Assembly: GCA_913058265.1 (NCBI GenBank)
Contig: CAJXPQ010000001.1
Location: 124,001 to 188,000 of the forward strand
DNA length: 64,000 bases
Direction of reading: 5' to 3'
Origin: an uncultured Oligoflexia bacterium
GTDB taxonomy: Bacteria; Bdellovibrionota; Bacteriovoracia; Bacteriovoracales; Bacteriovoracaceae
Shown: piece after piece, positions 36,044 to 45,512 of the stretch
Layout: the number at the start of each line of letters is the position of its first letter
Position numbering within the stretch: the stretch's first letter is position 1
Notes under the pieces: generated by a model
Seen by the model: only the letters and a program-made list of their open reading frames with translations
Told to the model about the DNA's origin: nothing
Databases searched by the model: none
Program-made: the position numbers and the translations under genes

Positions 36044-36909
36044 AAAAGATAAGAAAAAGAAATCCCAGCTTTAATCCCTGCCATCTGAACACTCTCCTCG
36101 ACACTTGCAATATCATTCTCAGGTAATTCAAAACCAGTTAGGTAAATATACTGATACGCTCCATCAAGATGTAAAGACCATTTATCGCCTAAGCTAAAAC
36201 GCATATCAGCACCAACCTGAGCACCTCCGCCGTAGCCAGAAATTGTAAATAAAGTCCTCGCCTCATATTCGAAATAAGGAACAAAGATTCCGCCAATAAC
36301 TAAACTTAGATCAAAAAAATCTGTCTGAATAAAACTTTTCATATAGTCGATTGAAATATCTGCATAAGTATAAACAACATCCACATCTCTAATCGCCTTA
36401 GAAGCAGTATAAAAATTAACAGAGGTTCGATACTCTTTAGGATCTTTTAAATTCCGGTAGTAACCTCTTAGACCTCCACCGATAAAAAGGGCATTATTAT
36501 CTTCAGTATCTTCCGCATTAGTGTCTACAAAATTTGATGAATGAGATGCACCCATAAAAGCGATTCGAGCAATGGAGTCGATTGCCGTCTCCTTCATCTT
36601 CATTCTTTCAGTAACACTCTGAAGTGCATTTAACTTATTATTTGACTCGATATCTTCAACTTTGACGTAAGCTACTTTCCCTTTCACAACTACTGGAAGC
36701 AGTCTCCCCTTATTTCGACGTACTTCACCGACACGAATTTTTGTCCCCTTGAAAATAAAACCAATTTCAGAACTCATTTGTAAGTCAGAGTAAATGACGG
36801 CCTTCTTTGAGACAATAGTCGCCCACCTGGCCGAGAAGGCAGATACGGAGAACAGAAGGCACATAATTGTGGCAAAATACCTAAAATTGAAATCTAAATA
36901 TTTTTTCAT
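36040..36909 (-). CDS. SH3b-domain protein with C-terminal outer-membrane-barrel-like region
   Basis: 289 residues from the ATG at 36909, preferred over a TTG at 36957; neither has a good ribosome site. The signal peptide ends SAFSA. A bacterial SH3-like segment follows (WATIVSKKAVIYSDLQMSSEIGFIFKGTKIRVGE...GKVAYVKVEDIE). Residues about 130-289 read as alternating beta strands (GGGLRGYYRN, VYTYADISIDY, LSLVIGGIFVPYFEY, GGAQVGADMRFSLG) ending in Phe (SYLF), as in outer-membrane barrels. It may tie peptidoglycan to the outer membrane (inference). Confidence 0.65.
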   Translation of the reverse strand: MKKYLDFNFRYFATIMCLLFSVSAFSARWATIVSKKAVIYSDLQMSSEIGFIFKGTKIRVGEVRRNKGRLLPVVVKGKVAYVKVEDIESNNKLNALQSVTERMKMKETAIDSIARIAFMGASHSSNFVDTNAEDTEDNNALFIGGGLRGYYRNLKDPKEYRTSVNFYTASKAIRDVDVVYTYADISIDYMKSFIQTDFFDLSLVIGGIFVPYFEYEARTLFTISGYGGGAQVGADMRFSLGDKWSLHLDGAYQYIYLTGFELPENDIASVEESVQMAGIKAGISFSYLF

Positions 36910-37087
36910 CACATTTATTATATCAAGTATCTGAAAAATAAATACCAAAAATATCAATTATTTAGGGACATTCCATAAGATTATGGCAAAAACTGACCTT
37001 TGTAAGCGGTTATAATTATAGAAAGTATTAAATATCCCGAACTAAACAGCCGATATTGAAACTAGGATGAATTTAAGGGAAAAAATT

Positions 37088-39259
37088 ATGAAAACTATCA
37101 CATTTAATTTTACTTTATTATTACTTCTATTATCTCTTGTAAGTTGTACTGAAGAGATCTCTGAAGAGATACAAAATAATGAGGTTAAAAAAGGTGAACT
37201 TACTGAAATTGAAAAATTTCAAGATAAGTCCATTCGACTTGTTCACAAAATGGATGCCGACCTATCTTATATTATGCATAAGAGTGGAAATGTAGAGCAA
37301 GCATGTGAACTTGATTCCCCTCTCCTTGGGTTTGATACTGATGATTATGATAAAACAGATAGTAGTTATAATGTAGATTGTATTCTTGATGTACAAGAGC
37401 TCGATCTCTATACTAAGGGTGCAAAATTTGAAGTTCAAGTTGATGAGTTTCTTTGCCAGTATGTAACGTACACACCTTTTAGATTCCTACAATATAGACC
37501 TGGAAATACAGATAAGAAGCAATATAATATTGCCTGTGACTCTATATGTGCCGCAGCTCAGCCTGACTTATGTGCTGATCTAGCTGCAAATCAGTTTAAA
37601 ACAATTGATACACTCAACAACGCCATTGGTACCATTTCAGATACAGATGACTTATTAGTAAAGGTAAATCCAATATTTAGTGATGCCATAGCTGTATCAC
37701 AACCTCTCTCTTGTGACTTTGATTACACCGATGTTGATAGCGACTTTGATGAGCCTAATTGTGATGAAGGTGGAGTGACAACATTTAATTATACTTTAAC
37801 CGGAAATGCAGAAGATGCAGTCCTTGGTGAAGCCTGTAATCTTGCAGGTGCTATTGATTCAGCTGGTATCTACAGAAACACTCAACTTACATGTGAGACT
37901 AGCTATACTTGGGATACAGGAAAGTGTATTACGGCAACCGCTGTTGAAGCACCAGGAGCGGCTACCGCATGTGCCACAGCTGGTTTTTTCTGGGTTGGAA
38001 CTGATGAGAATGTAGGAGACTGTGTTAGTGGTACAGAGGATACGACGATACAAGATGCTGTATCATGTGGAAGTGCCAGTGGATCATGGATTGGCTTTTG
38101 TTCTACTCCAATAATAGGAATTCCTAGTACATGTATTGCAGCTGGAGCAACTTGGTCAGGACCTTACTGTCAGTCTAATCCAGACGCTACAGATAGATTA
38201 GCTTGTATAGGCGGTGGCTCTCAGGATTCAACTTGTAACTCTCTAGTTGGAGATGTTCTTGATGTTACATCACATTCAAGTGAGTCTTTATGTACTGCAA
38301 CCGGTAGCTGGGAATTTCAAGCTTCATGTCTTGATTTAACCGGGGCTGACTCGATAGAGTTAGTCGAGACTGCTGAAACAGAGCTAGCTTGTGGCGGTAA
38401 AAATTCAGCATGTGTTGCAGGCCCTGGAGTAGATCTTTTAGATGACGAAAAATTTACAACAGAGAGATATGACAACACAGATACAAATGAATTTACAAAA
38501 GAATTTGAAGTTGAGGCACCTTTTGATAAGGATCTAAGATCTAATATGTATGTTGCCAACTTCTCTAGAATTTGTTCTGACACGTCGACAGACAAGTCAG
38601 CAGATGCATCATTTGATATAAGTACACTATTCAGTATAGATGGTTCAGAGGTTGAAGATCTATCTCCTTACACGGCCACCTCTGGGGTATTGCATGACTC
38701 CGATGGTGATGGAATTGATGATCAAAACTATAAAGCTTTTCACCCACTAAACGGGACTGGATACACAAGTAGACCGAGATTAACAACTTACCCGTACTAT
38801 TCAATCAAATGTCTTGATCAAGCAAGAGATGTGAAAGCACAAATTAGACTATTTATTCGTGAATGGGATAGAGGATTTGAAAATACAAATGCTTACCTAT
38901 CAAGGTTAAGTGATATTAATCAAAATACACTTACTGACCCTGCATTAATGGATGTGAGTGACACACTCGAGCAATCCGTAGGTAGTGCATGGAATGACTT
39001 CTATGACTGGGATGACTTGTTTAATGATGTTGATCAAAATAGTTTACTTGACGCTGATGGCGATGGTGATAATAGAGATAAAGTCTTCTTAAACAATCAA
39101 TGTAGTGCAGTTGAACTTGGTGAATGTTTTGACAGTACAATTCCTGCGACTGGTGTTGCACCAGTTCCAACAGGAGATCTGGATCAAGCGACTTGTGAAG
39201 CTACAGTTGGTCAATACTGGATTTCAAGTGATCTCGTCTTTCCAGGAAATAAATTATAA
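37088..39259 (+). CDS. Large Cys-rich lipoprotein with C-x(n)-G-x-W-x(n)-C repeats
   Basis: 723 residues from the ATG at 37088, chosen because AAGGGA lies 8 nt upstream; the ATG at 37067 lacks this. Lipobox LVSC. About 28 Cys are spread through an acidic protein. Several units have the form Cys, a few residues, Gly-x-Trp, a few residues, Cys (see repeat entry). Asp-rich calcium-type loops occur (DSDGDGIDDQ, DADGDGDNRD, DVDSDFDEPN). It is probably a surface-exposed, disulfide- and Ca-stabilised lipoprotein. I recognise no named family. Confidence 0.7.
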   Translation: MKTITFNFTLLLLLLSLVSCTEEISEEIQNNEVKKGELTEIEKFQDKSIRLVHKMDADLSYIMHKSGNVEQACELDSPLLGFDTDDYDKTDSSYNVDCILDVQELDLYTKGAKFEVQVDEFLCQYVTYTPFRFLQYRPGNTDKKQYNIACDSICAAAQPDLCADLAANQFKTIDTLNNAIGTISDTDDLLVKVNPIFSDAIAVSQPLSCDFDYTDVDSDFDEPNCDEGGVTTFNYTLTGNAEDAVLGEACNLAGAIDSAGIYRNTQLTCETSYTWDTGKCITATAVEAPGAATACATAGFFWVGTDENVGDCVSGTEDTTIQDAVSCGSASGSWIGFCSTPIIGIPSTCIAAGATWSGPYCQSNPDATDRLACIGGGSQDSTCNSLVGDVLDVTSHSSESLCTATGSWEFQASCLDLTGADSIELVETAETELACGGKNSACVAGPGVDLLDDEKFTTERYDNTDTNEFTKEFEVEAPFDKDLRSNMYVANFSRICSDTSTDKSADASFDISTLFSIDGSEVEDLSPYTATSGVLHDSDGDGIDDQNYKAFHPLNGTGYTSRPRLTTYPYYSIKCLDQARDVKAQIRLFIREWDRGFENTNAYLSRLSDINQNTLTDPALMDVSDTLEQSVGSAWNDFYDWDDLFNDVDQNSLLDADGDGDNRDKVFLNNQCSAVELGECFDSTIPATGVAPVPTGDLDQATCEATVGQYWISSDLVFPGNKL
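37892..38329 (+). repeat. Tandem Cys/Trp repeat units in lipoprotein
   Basis: Five short units in the Cys-rich lipoprotein share Cys, 3-6 residues, (Gly/Ser)-x-Trp, 4-10 residues, Cys: CETSYTWDTGKC, CATAGFFWVG...DC, CGSASGSWIGFC, CIAAGATWSGPYC, CTATGSWEFQASC. A sixth partial copy (CEATVGQYWIS) is at the C-terminus near 39194. The DNA copies are diverged, so the duplication is old. Confidence 0.7.
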
Positions 39260-39261
39260 AT

Positions 39262-39292
39262 AAAAAGGGAGCTATTAAGCTCCCCTTTTTTT
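39262..39292. terminator. Bidirectional rho-independent terminator
   Basis: Stem GGGAGCT / AGCTCCC (39267-39273 and 39278-39284), 4-nt loop, with A and T runs on both sides, between the convergent lipoprotein and POT transporter genes. The stem nearly matches the one behind rpsO. Confidence 0.9.
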
Positions 39293-39309
39293 ATAAAAAA
39301 TAAATTTAA

Positions 39310-40716
39310 TTAAGCTTTCAAACTTCCTTCCATATGATCTTGCATTTTATAGTTCTTAGCAATCCATACAAAGATGATTGCGAAAATGCCCATAATACCA
39401 GCAAAGAACATAAAGAAATTACCACCGTCAAAAACATTAATTTTTGCAATATAAGCAGTAATCATATTTCCAAAAAAAACAGTTAGAAGCCACATCGACA
39501 TAATTGTAGACTTCATAGCTCTAGGAGCTTGAGTATAGGCAAACTGAAGACCCGTTATTGAAACCATAACTTCTGCCATGGTAATGATTAAGAAAGGAAG
39601 AACTTGCCATAAAACAGAAATTTGCTCACCACCGTCTAAGATATATTGATAGATACCAACTAGAACAAAAGAGAAAGCTGTAACAAACATTCCTGCCCCC
39701 ATTCTCTTAAGTGGAGTCATTTCTGTCTTAAATATTTTTTCACATGCCGGATAAATTCCAAATGTAAAAATAGGAATTAATATCATAACCATGATCGGGT
39801 TTAATGCTGGAATTTGAGAAGGAAGCAATGTTGTTTGCCATCCAAAAATATTTACATCAAGGTTCATCTCTCTTGCCTGTAAAACCCATGAAGAGCCATG
39901 CTGATCAAAGAGTGCCCAAAAAATAGTTACAGCAATAAAAATTTTCCCAACATTAAACGCTGACTTAACCGCATCAACTGCGTCTTCAGGGTGATCTTTT
40001 CTTGCCCCATTAAGGAAGCCTTCTCCGCCTCCCATATTCCTAATCGCTGACATTAAAACTTTTCCTGTTCCGTGAGGGTTAGATCCTGTAGGTGGTACAT
40101 GAATATACTCATGACGTCCCATCCAAAAAATAATAGTCGCAAGGAACATTAGAATCCCAGGAATACCAAATGCAACACCTGGCCCATATGCTTGTAATGT
40201 CCACGGAGTTATCATTGTTGAAAAGAATGATCCAAAATTAATCATAAAGTAAAAAAGATCGAAAACTTTTTGAAGACTTGCTTTTTGTGAAGGTTTAAAC
40301 TGATCTCCAACATGTGCAGAAACGCAGGGCTTAATTCCACCAGAACCAAGGGCAATAAGACCTAACCCCCAGTAAAACCCTGTCTGAGAGTCTTCAAAAA
40401 CGGCTAAGAATCCATGACCAAGACAATAGACTAAAGAGAGGAGAATTATAGTCTTATACTTTCCCCAAAATCTATCTGAGATATAAGCACCTAGCACTGG
40501 AAAGAGATAACAAGCACCTGCAAAAAGGTGATAATCTGAAGTGGCAACATTCTTATCTAGCATTAAGTATTGAACGAGGAAAATGACAAGAATTGATCTC
40601 ATCCCGTAGTATGAGTACCTTTCACATGCTTCGTTCCAAACAATATACTTTATCTGGTTTGGGAACTTATCGGCAACTGCGTCTGCAGAAGTCCCGGGGC
40701 TTTGAGTATTGGCCAT
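39310..40716 (-). CDS. POT/PTR-family peptide:proton symporter
   Basis: 468 residues with about twelve to fourteen membrane helices. The N-terminal POT signature EACERYSYYGMRSIL matches ExxERFxYYG, and later GSGGIKPCVSAHVGDQF matches the second PTR2 signature. It imports di/tripeptides with protons through the inner membrane, a sensible route for a bacterium living on protein. It is the last gene of a tightly packed operon, 5 nt after the ferredoxin. Confidence 0.92.
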   Translation of the reverse strand: MANTQSPGTSADAVADKFPNQIKYIVWNEACERYSYYGMRSILVIFLVQYLMLDKNVATSDYHLFAGACYLFPVLGAYISDRFWGKYKTIILLSLVYCLGHGFLAVFEDSQTGFYWGLGLIALGSGGIKPCVSAHVGDQFKPSQKASLQKVFDLFYFMINFGSFFSTMITPWTLQAYGPGVAFGIPGILMFLATIIFWMGRHEYIHVPPTGSNPHGTGKVLMSAIRNMGGGEGFLNGARKDHPEDAVDAVKSAFNVGKIFIAVTIFWALFDQHGSSWVLQAREMNLDVNIFGWQTTLLPSQIPALNPIMVMILIPIFTFGIYPACEKIFKTEMTPLKRMGAGMFVTAFSFVLVGIYQYILDGGEQISVLWQVLPFLIITMAEVMVSITGLQFAYTQAPRAMKSTIMSMWLLTVFFGNMITAYIAKINVFDGGNFFMFFAGIMGIFAIIFVWIAKNYKMQDHMEGSLKA

Positions 40717-40721
40717 TTTAA

Positions 40722-41153
40722 CTACTCCTTAGTGGTGAATGCTTTAGGTCTCTTTTTTCCGCCCTGCTTGATGGGCTTATCTTTCATATTTTCTTTTCGA
40801 TCAGATAAAATTTGATGCTTCTCTTCTTTTGTTCTTCTCTTAGTTACAGCAGGCTTCTCTTCTGCTTTATGGATTCCAATATCAACTGTGATATCTCCTA
40901 AAACTTTTGTCTGACAAGAAAGCCTCTCGCTTGTTATATGGAAAACGTTTCCTAAAAGTTGCTTCTCTTCAAAAGATACTTCTGACAAGTTATCGCCACC
41001 CTCAAGAACAACAACGACACATGTTCCACAGCTAGCACAACCACCACAAGTAGATTTAATGGGGTGACCCGCCTTTATAAGCACATCTCTAAGGTTTGCT
41101 TCCGAATCAACTTTTATACTCGTATTTCCAGGAAGAACGGTTATTGTTGTCAT
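40722..41153 (-). CDS. 2Fe-2S ferredoxin with basic C-terminal tail
   Basis: 143 residues. The 2Fe-2S loop STCGGCASCGTC plus SERLSCQT gives ligands C36, C42, C45 and C80, with an extra C39, of the adrenodoxin-like type. Residues 96-143 form a lysine/arginine-rich tail (KRRTKEEKHQILSDRKE...KKRPKAF) absent from ordinary ferredoxins. It carries single electrons in the cytoplasm and could serve the P450 encoded 14 kb away (speculation). It starts one base after the stop of the upstream small gene. Confidence 0.88.
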   Translation of the reverse strand: MTTITVLPGNTSIKVDSEANLRDVLIKAGHPIKSTCGGCASCGTCVVVVLEGGDNLSEVSFEEKQLLGNVFHITSERLSCQTKVLGDITVDIGIHKAEEKPAVTKRRTKEEKHQILSDRKENMKDKPIKQGGKKRPKAFTTKE

Positions 41154-41154
41154 T

Positions 41155-41433
41155 TTATATCACCCTCTTTAATTGTTTCTCTAGACCCGCTATTATTTTT
41201 CCTTTAAATGCTTTTAGTAAAAAAGAAAGATCAACAGAGACCATGCAACAGGTTTCATCAAAGCGCATAGCGAGCTCAAATCCCTTACCTGTAGCTAAAA
41301 TTTCATCTTTATTATAAGTAAGATCCGCCTTAACTTGAAACTTTGCAAGCATCTCGGGTGTTATTGCTTGTTTAACAGCATTATAGGCTTCATCTTTTGT
41401 CGTGAGTTTATTGAAATCTACTTTTAAATCCAT
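41155..41433 (-). CDS. Small conserved-looking protein, PHA-granule-protein-like
   Basis: 92 residues. The order of elements (early helix with DEAYNAVKQAI, GxGFELAMRFDETCCMVSVDLSFLLKAFKGKIIAGLEKQLK) resembles the small polyhydroxyalkanoate-system/Activator-like proteins in size and strand-helix pattern. Identity is weak and I hold it loosely. It lies between dut and the ferredoxin, 5 nt after dut, in a five-gene run. Confidence 0.5.
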   Translation of the reverse strand: MDLKVDFNKLTTKDEAYNAVKQAITPEMLAKFQVKADLTYNKDEILATGKGFELAMRFDETCCMVSVDLSFLLKAFKGKIIAGLEKQLKRVI

Positions 41434-41438
41434 ATATC

Positions 41439-41897
41439 CTACTTCACCCCGGTAGATCCAAACCCACCAGTTCCTCTATCTGTATCAGTTAGCTCACCAA
41501 CAATCTCAAATGTTGCTTGAGTAATTGGCGCTAAAACCATCTGAGCAATCCTATCACCGTGATTGATTACTATATCTTCATCACCAAAATTTCCTAGGAT
41601 GATTTTTACTTCGCCCCTGTAATCAGCATCTATAGTTCCAGGTGAATTTACGACTAATAAATTTGTTTTTAATGATAGACCCGACCTTGGTCTTACCTGA
41701 ACCTCAAAGCCTGGGCTTATCTCAAAAGCAAGTCCAGTTGGAACCAAAACTCTTTGACCGGCTTTAATGATTAATTGATCTGCATTTTCAAGAGATGCTC
41801 TCAGATCTGCTCCAGCGGCATCTTTAGTTTCATATGCAGGTAATGGAAACTTAGTATCGAAATGATCCAATTTTTTAAGCTTGATAATGCTCATCAT
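41439..41897 (-). CDS. dut: dUTP diphosphatase
   Basis: 152 residues, trimeric-type dUTPase with all five motifs: [26 protein letters not shown] (catalytic D90), HGDRIAQMV and [10 protein letters not shown]. It hydrolyses dUTP to dUMP and PPi, supplying dTMP synthesis and keeping uracil out of DNA. The start overlaps the M16 peptidase stop by 4 nt. Complete C-terminal P-loop-like motif. Confidence 0.97.
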   Translation of the reverse strand: MMSIIKLKKLDHFDTKFPLPAYETKDAAGADLRASLENADQLIIKAGQRVLVPTGLAFEISPGFEVQVRPRSGLSLKTNLLVVNSPGTIDADYRGEVKIILGNFGDEDIVINHGDRIAQMVLAPITQATFEIVGELTDTDRGTGGFGSTGVK

Positions 41898-43168
41898 TTG
41901 TCCTTGCGCGTTATAGTCAATCTACTGTAATCATTAATATATAACTGTTTTGCTACACTTTGAACACTCTTAACATCAACCATGAATATCTTTTCTTGAA
42001 TCATATCAATATCGAGCTCATTCAATTGGTATATTTCATTGTCAGCAAGGTACTCAGCGCGCTCATCAATACTATCAAAGGCAAGATGCCAACTATCAAT
42101 AAGTCGTTCTTTGATTTGCTCTATGTCCGCCATATGCTCTAGAGAATTCGAGCACTCTTCTAACGTTTCAATAACGCCACGTTTAATCGCATCGACATTC
42201 TTCTTTTGGGTGTTGAAATACATTATATAGTTACCACAACTGCTAAATGAGTTAATAATAGAGCCAAGACCATATACTAGCGGAAGTTCTTCTCTAAATT
42301 TTTTAAATAATACAGAACTTAGACCTTCAAAAAGAATTTCATCAAGAATCACGTAAGCATAAAAGTTTTTGTAATTTAAGGCCGGCCCATTAAATGAGAA
42401 GTACTGAATAGTTGACTCAACCTTCCTATAATAAGTCTTATTTACATGCTTAAGCTTTGTTATTTTATCAAAGGCTTTTAATCTATATGGGTCTTTATCT
42501 TTTAATGAAGAATATCCCTGTAATTTATCAAAAAATATTTTTTCACCAGAAAATCCTTCATTTCCATGAACGATAGTTAATACCATCCGGTCTGGAGTAT
42601 AAAACTTTTTATAGTATTTAAGAATATCTTCTTTTTTATACTTCTGAACCTGAGAAATCCTGCCACCAATTCTATGACCTAATTTACGATTGAAGTTTTT
42701 TTCAAAAAGGTATTCAAGCCCCTCGGCCTCATGATCGTCCTTGTCTTCCTTAAGTTCTTGAATGATAACTTTCTTCTCTTTTCTAAATTGCTCATCTGTA
42801 AACTTTAGTTGCAAAAAGAATTCTAAAAAGACGGGAAGAAGTTTATCGAGTTTTGATGCGAGACAAGTCATTTCAAAACATACGTTTTCTTTATAGGTAT
42901 AAGCATTGACCTCAGCTCCTGCAAGCTCCAGCTGAGAGATAAGGTTAGAGACGTTATCCTTAAAAAGTAAATGTTCAATGAAGTGGCTTAGGCCCTCTTG
43001 TTCTTCATTCTCAAAGATGGCACCGGCAAGGTAATTTAGATTTACCTTTGCTCCCACGAACCCAACCGCCTTATGCTCTAAAAGGACAGCTCCATTACTA
43101 TAAAGGGACCTATAAATAGGTCCCTTATTAAAATCTGTAATTAATTCAGTTTTTAGAGTTTTAAGCAT
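41894..43168 (-). CDS. M16-family zinc peptidase (processing-protease-like)
   Basis: 424 residues, one M16 pair. The inverted zinc motif HFIEH (H62, E65, H66) is in [11 protein letters not shown], with a third ligand likely in the ELKEDKDD helix. The second half has the R/Y substrate-binding region ([25 protein letters not shown]). No signal peptide, so a cytoplasmic or processing-type peptidase. The pnp-M16-dut order is common in many bacteria. It follows pnp by 29 nt and is coupled to dut. Confidence 0.9.
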   Translation of the reverse strand: MLKTLKTELITDFNKGPIYRSLYSNGAVLLEHKAVGFVGAKVNLNYLAGAIFENEEQEGLSHFIEHLLFKDNVSNLISQLELAGAEVNAYTYKENVCFEMTCLASKLDKLLPVFLEFFLQLKFTDEQFRKEKKVIIQELKEDKDDHEAEGLEYLFEKNFNRKLGHRIGGRISQVQKYKKEDILKYYKKFYTPDRMVLTIVHGNEGFSGEKIFFDKLQGYSSLKDKDPYRLKAFDKITKLKHVNKTYYRKVESTIQYFSFNGPALNYKNFYAYVILDEILFEGLSSVLFKKFREELPLVYGLGSIINSFSSCGNYIMYFNTQKKNVDAIKRGVIETLEECSNSLEHMADIEQIKERLIDSWHLAFDSIDERAEYLADNEIYQLNELDIDMIQEKIFMVDVKSVQSVAKQLYINDYSRLTITRKDK

Positions 43169-43197
43169 TGTCAGCTTGTGCCGCCTTTAACTAGTAC

Positions 43198-45309
43198 TTA
43201 TTTCTTAGCTATTGCTTTAACTGCTTTTGCTGAAAGTTTTACTTTTCCAAATCTATCAATTTCAAGAACCTTAACGTCAACAACATCGCCTTCAGCAACA
43301 TACTCGTTAACATCTTTAACTCTATCATCAGAAATTTCAGATACGTGAAGTAACCCTGAAACACCTTCGGCAATATCTACGAATGCACCATATTCTTTAA
43401 TTGAAACAACTTTCGCAGAGTAAACAGATCCAATCTCAGGTCCGTTAATTTGCATATCAATAAGCTTACATACAGTATCAAGAATCTCAGCGTTAGCTCC
43501 AAGAACTTTGACAAGACCTTCCTCTGTAATTTCAATAGCAACTTCATATTTCTCTTGGATCGCTTTGATGTTTTTACCACCTGGACCAATAAGAGCACCA
43601 ATTTTATCTGGCTTAATATTTGTTGTTTTAATTGTTGGAACACCATCTTTAAAGCTTGGTCTAGCTGTAGCAATTGTCTTCGCCATCTCACCAAGTATAT
43701 GCATACGAGCTTCTTTAGCTTGAGACATAGATTTTTCAAAGATCTCGTTAGTGATACCAGTAATTTTGATATCCATTTGAATAGCAGTAATACCATCTTC
43801 TGTACCAGCAACTTTAAAGTCCATATCACCTAAGTGATCTTCATCACCTAAGATATCCGTTAGGATTTGAAATTTATCACCATCTTTTATAAGACCCATT
43901 GCAATACCTGCAACTGGCTTTTGAAGAGGAATACCTGCATCCATTAGTGCCATTGAACCAGAACAAACAGATCCCATAGAACTTGAACCATTTGATTCTG
44001 TAACTTCACAAGTCACTCTTACAGTATATGGATAATCAACAGGCATCATTTTTCTAATAGCTCTTTCTGCTAAGTTACCATGTCCAACTTCACGTCTACC
44101 AACGCCTCTATATCCTCTTGCTTCACCTACAGAGTAAGGTGCAAAAGTGTAGTGAAGGTAGAAGCTATCAAAAGAAACACCGTAAATAGAGTCTTTCATT
44201 TGCTGGCCCTCTTTACCACCAATAGTAACTGTAGCAAGAACCTGAGTCTCACCACGTGTAAATAATGATGATCCGTGAGGAACTTTTAATACACTTGTTT
44301 CAGTTTCGATTCCTCTAACTTCAGTCACGCCACGATTTGCAATTCTTTTATTTTCATTAAGAATGTCATTTCTCATCATTTTATATAAAAGTTCATCAAC
44401 ACCTTTATAAGCTTCACCACCAGCACTTGCTGATTCGTCTAGACCAAAGGCTGCGTAGTCAGACTTAATAACGTCTGCAACTTTTGAATTTAGAGTTGAT
44501 ATAGCAAGAGATCTTTCCTGCTTATTAGTAATTTCTAAACATGCTCTTGCATCAGAAGAGAATTCTTCCATTTTCTTCATCATTGTTTCATTCGCTGAAG
44601 ATGAAACCCACTCTCTCTTAGGCTTACCAACTTCCGTTCTCATTTTATCTAAAACACCACAGAATTCTGCAATATTCTTATGACCAAATTGAAGTGCTTC
44701 AAGCATTTCAGCTTCTGAAACTTCACTTGCCTCACCCTCAACCATCATAATCGCTTCTTTACTTGCAGCAAGAACTAGTTCAATTGTTGAATTTTCCCAC
44801 TGATCACGACTTGGGTTAAGTGTTAACTCTCCATCAATTTTACCAACCTTACAAAATCCAATTGGACCCGCAAAAGGAATATCTGAAATTTCTAGAGCAG
44901 CAGAAGTACCGATACCTGCAAGTACTTGTGGGTCAACTTCTGGATCGTATGACATAACTTGTGCCATAACGATTGTTTCCGCCATATATCCTTCAGGAAA
45001 TAATGGTCTAAGAGGTCTATCAATCATTCTCATAAGAAGGATTTCATCGTTAGAAGGTCTCCCCTCTCTCTTCATGAATCCACCTAAAAACTTACCAACT
45101 GCAGTAAACTTCTCTTTGTAATCTACCATTAATGGAAAGAAATCTTGTCCATCTTTAACTGATCTTGCAGAACATACAGTTACTAAAACTTGAGTGTTAC
45201 CACAAGAAACCATAACAGCACCGTCAGCTTGTTTAGCGATACGTCCGGTCTCAATTGTTACTTCCCTACCACCATAGTTGAAAGTAAATTCTTTTTTGTT
45301 GTTAATCAT
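43198..45309 (-). CDS. pnp: Polyribonucleotide nucleotidyltransferase (PNPase)
   Basis: 703 residues, standard length. Two RNase PH domains (FNYGGREVTIETGRIAKQADGAV; then ETSVLKVPHGSSLFTRGETQVLATVTIG) flank a helical domain. Then come KH (IGALIGPGGKNIKAIQ) and S1 (GSVYSAKVVSIKEYGAFVDIAEGVSGLLHVSEI). It degrades RNA 3' to 5' by phosphorolysis. TTAAGGAGTTAAA precedes the ATG. A leader inverted repeat (45336-45388) may serve regulation. It sits behind rpsO, as in most bacteria. Confidence 0.98.
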   Translation of the reverse strand: MINNKKEFTFNYGGREVTIETGRIAKQADGAVMVSCGNTQVLVTVCSARSVKDGQDFFPLMVDYKEKFTAVGKFLGGFMKREGRPSNDEILLMRMIDRPLRPLFPEGYMAETIVMAQVMSYDPEVDPQVLAGIGTSAALEISDIPFAGPIGFCKVGKIDGELTLNPSRDQWENSTIELVLAASKEAIMMVEGEASEVSEAEMLEALQFGHKNIAEFCGVLDKMRTEVGKPKREWVSSSANETMMKKMEEFSSDARACLEITNKQERSLAISTLNSKVADVIKSDYAAFGLDESASAGGEAYKGVDELLYKMMRNDILNENKRIANRGVTEVRGIETETSVLKVPHGSSLFTRGETQVLATVTIGGKEGQQMKDSIYGVSFDSFYLHYTFAPYSVGEARGYRGVGRREVGHGNLAERAIRKMMPVDYPYTVRVTCEVTESNGSSSMGSVCSGSMALMDAGIPLQKPVAGIAMGLIKDGDKFQILTDILGDEDHLGDMDFKVAGTEDGITAIQMDIKITGITNEIFEKSMSQAKEARMHILGEMAKTIATARPSFKDGVPTIKTTNIKPDKIGALIGPGGKNIKAIQEKYEVAIEITEEGLVKVLGANAEILDTVCKLIDMQINGPEIGSVYSAKVVSIKEYGAFVDIAEGVSGLLHVSEISDDRVKDVNEYVAEGDVVDVKVLEIDRFGKVKLSAKAVKAIAKK

Positions 45310-45335
45310 TTTAACTCCTTAAGTAAATGATATTG

Positions 45336-45388
45336 GAGCCTGCAAGGTGGTTTAAAAGATAAATCGATTTGCAAAAATTTGCAGACCC
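45336..45388 (-). promoter_or_regulatory. Candidate stem-loop in pnp leader
   Basis: On the minus strand GGGTCTGCA (45388-45380) can pair with TGCAGGCTC (45344-45336) with G-U wobbles, closing a 35-nt loop, 27 nt upstream of the pnp ATG. E. coli pnp is autoregulated through a leader hairpin cut by RNase III; the same role here is inference. Confidence 0.3.
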
Positions 45389-45465
45389 ACTTATCCTCTA
45401 AAACACATTCTTACAAACTCCTAAATTATGTTGAAAATTCTAATCAATTTTCTATGCTTTTGAAA

Positions 45466-45495
45466 TAAAAAAGGGAGCATAAAGCTCCCTTTTTC
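45466..45495 (-). terminator. Rho-independent terminator after rpsO
   Basis: Stem AAAAAGGGAGC / GCTCCCTTTTT (45468-45478 and 45484-45494), 5-nt loop, symmetric A/T flanks. It lies between rpsO and pnp, so it may cause partial termination and separate rpsO from pnp. Confidence 0.88.
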
Positions 45496-45512
45496 TTTCA
45501 TTATTTTTTTGA

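Noticed and set aside
43377-43833. Long open frames on both strands inside pnp
   Set aside because: They overlap the strongly conserved PNPase coding sequence and have no ribosome sites or recognisable features.
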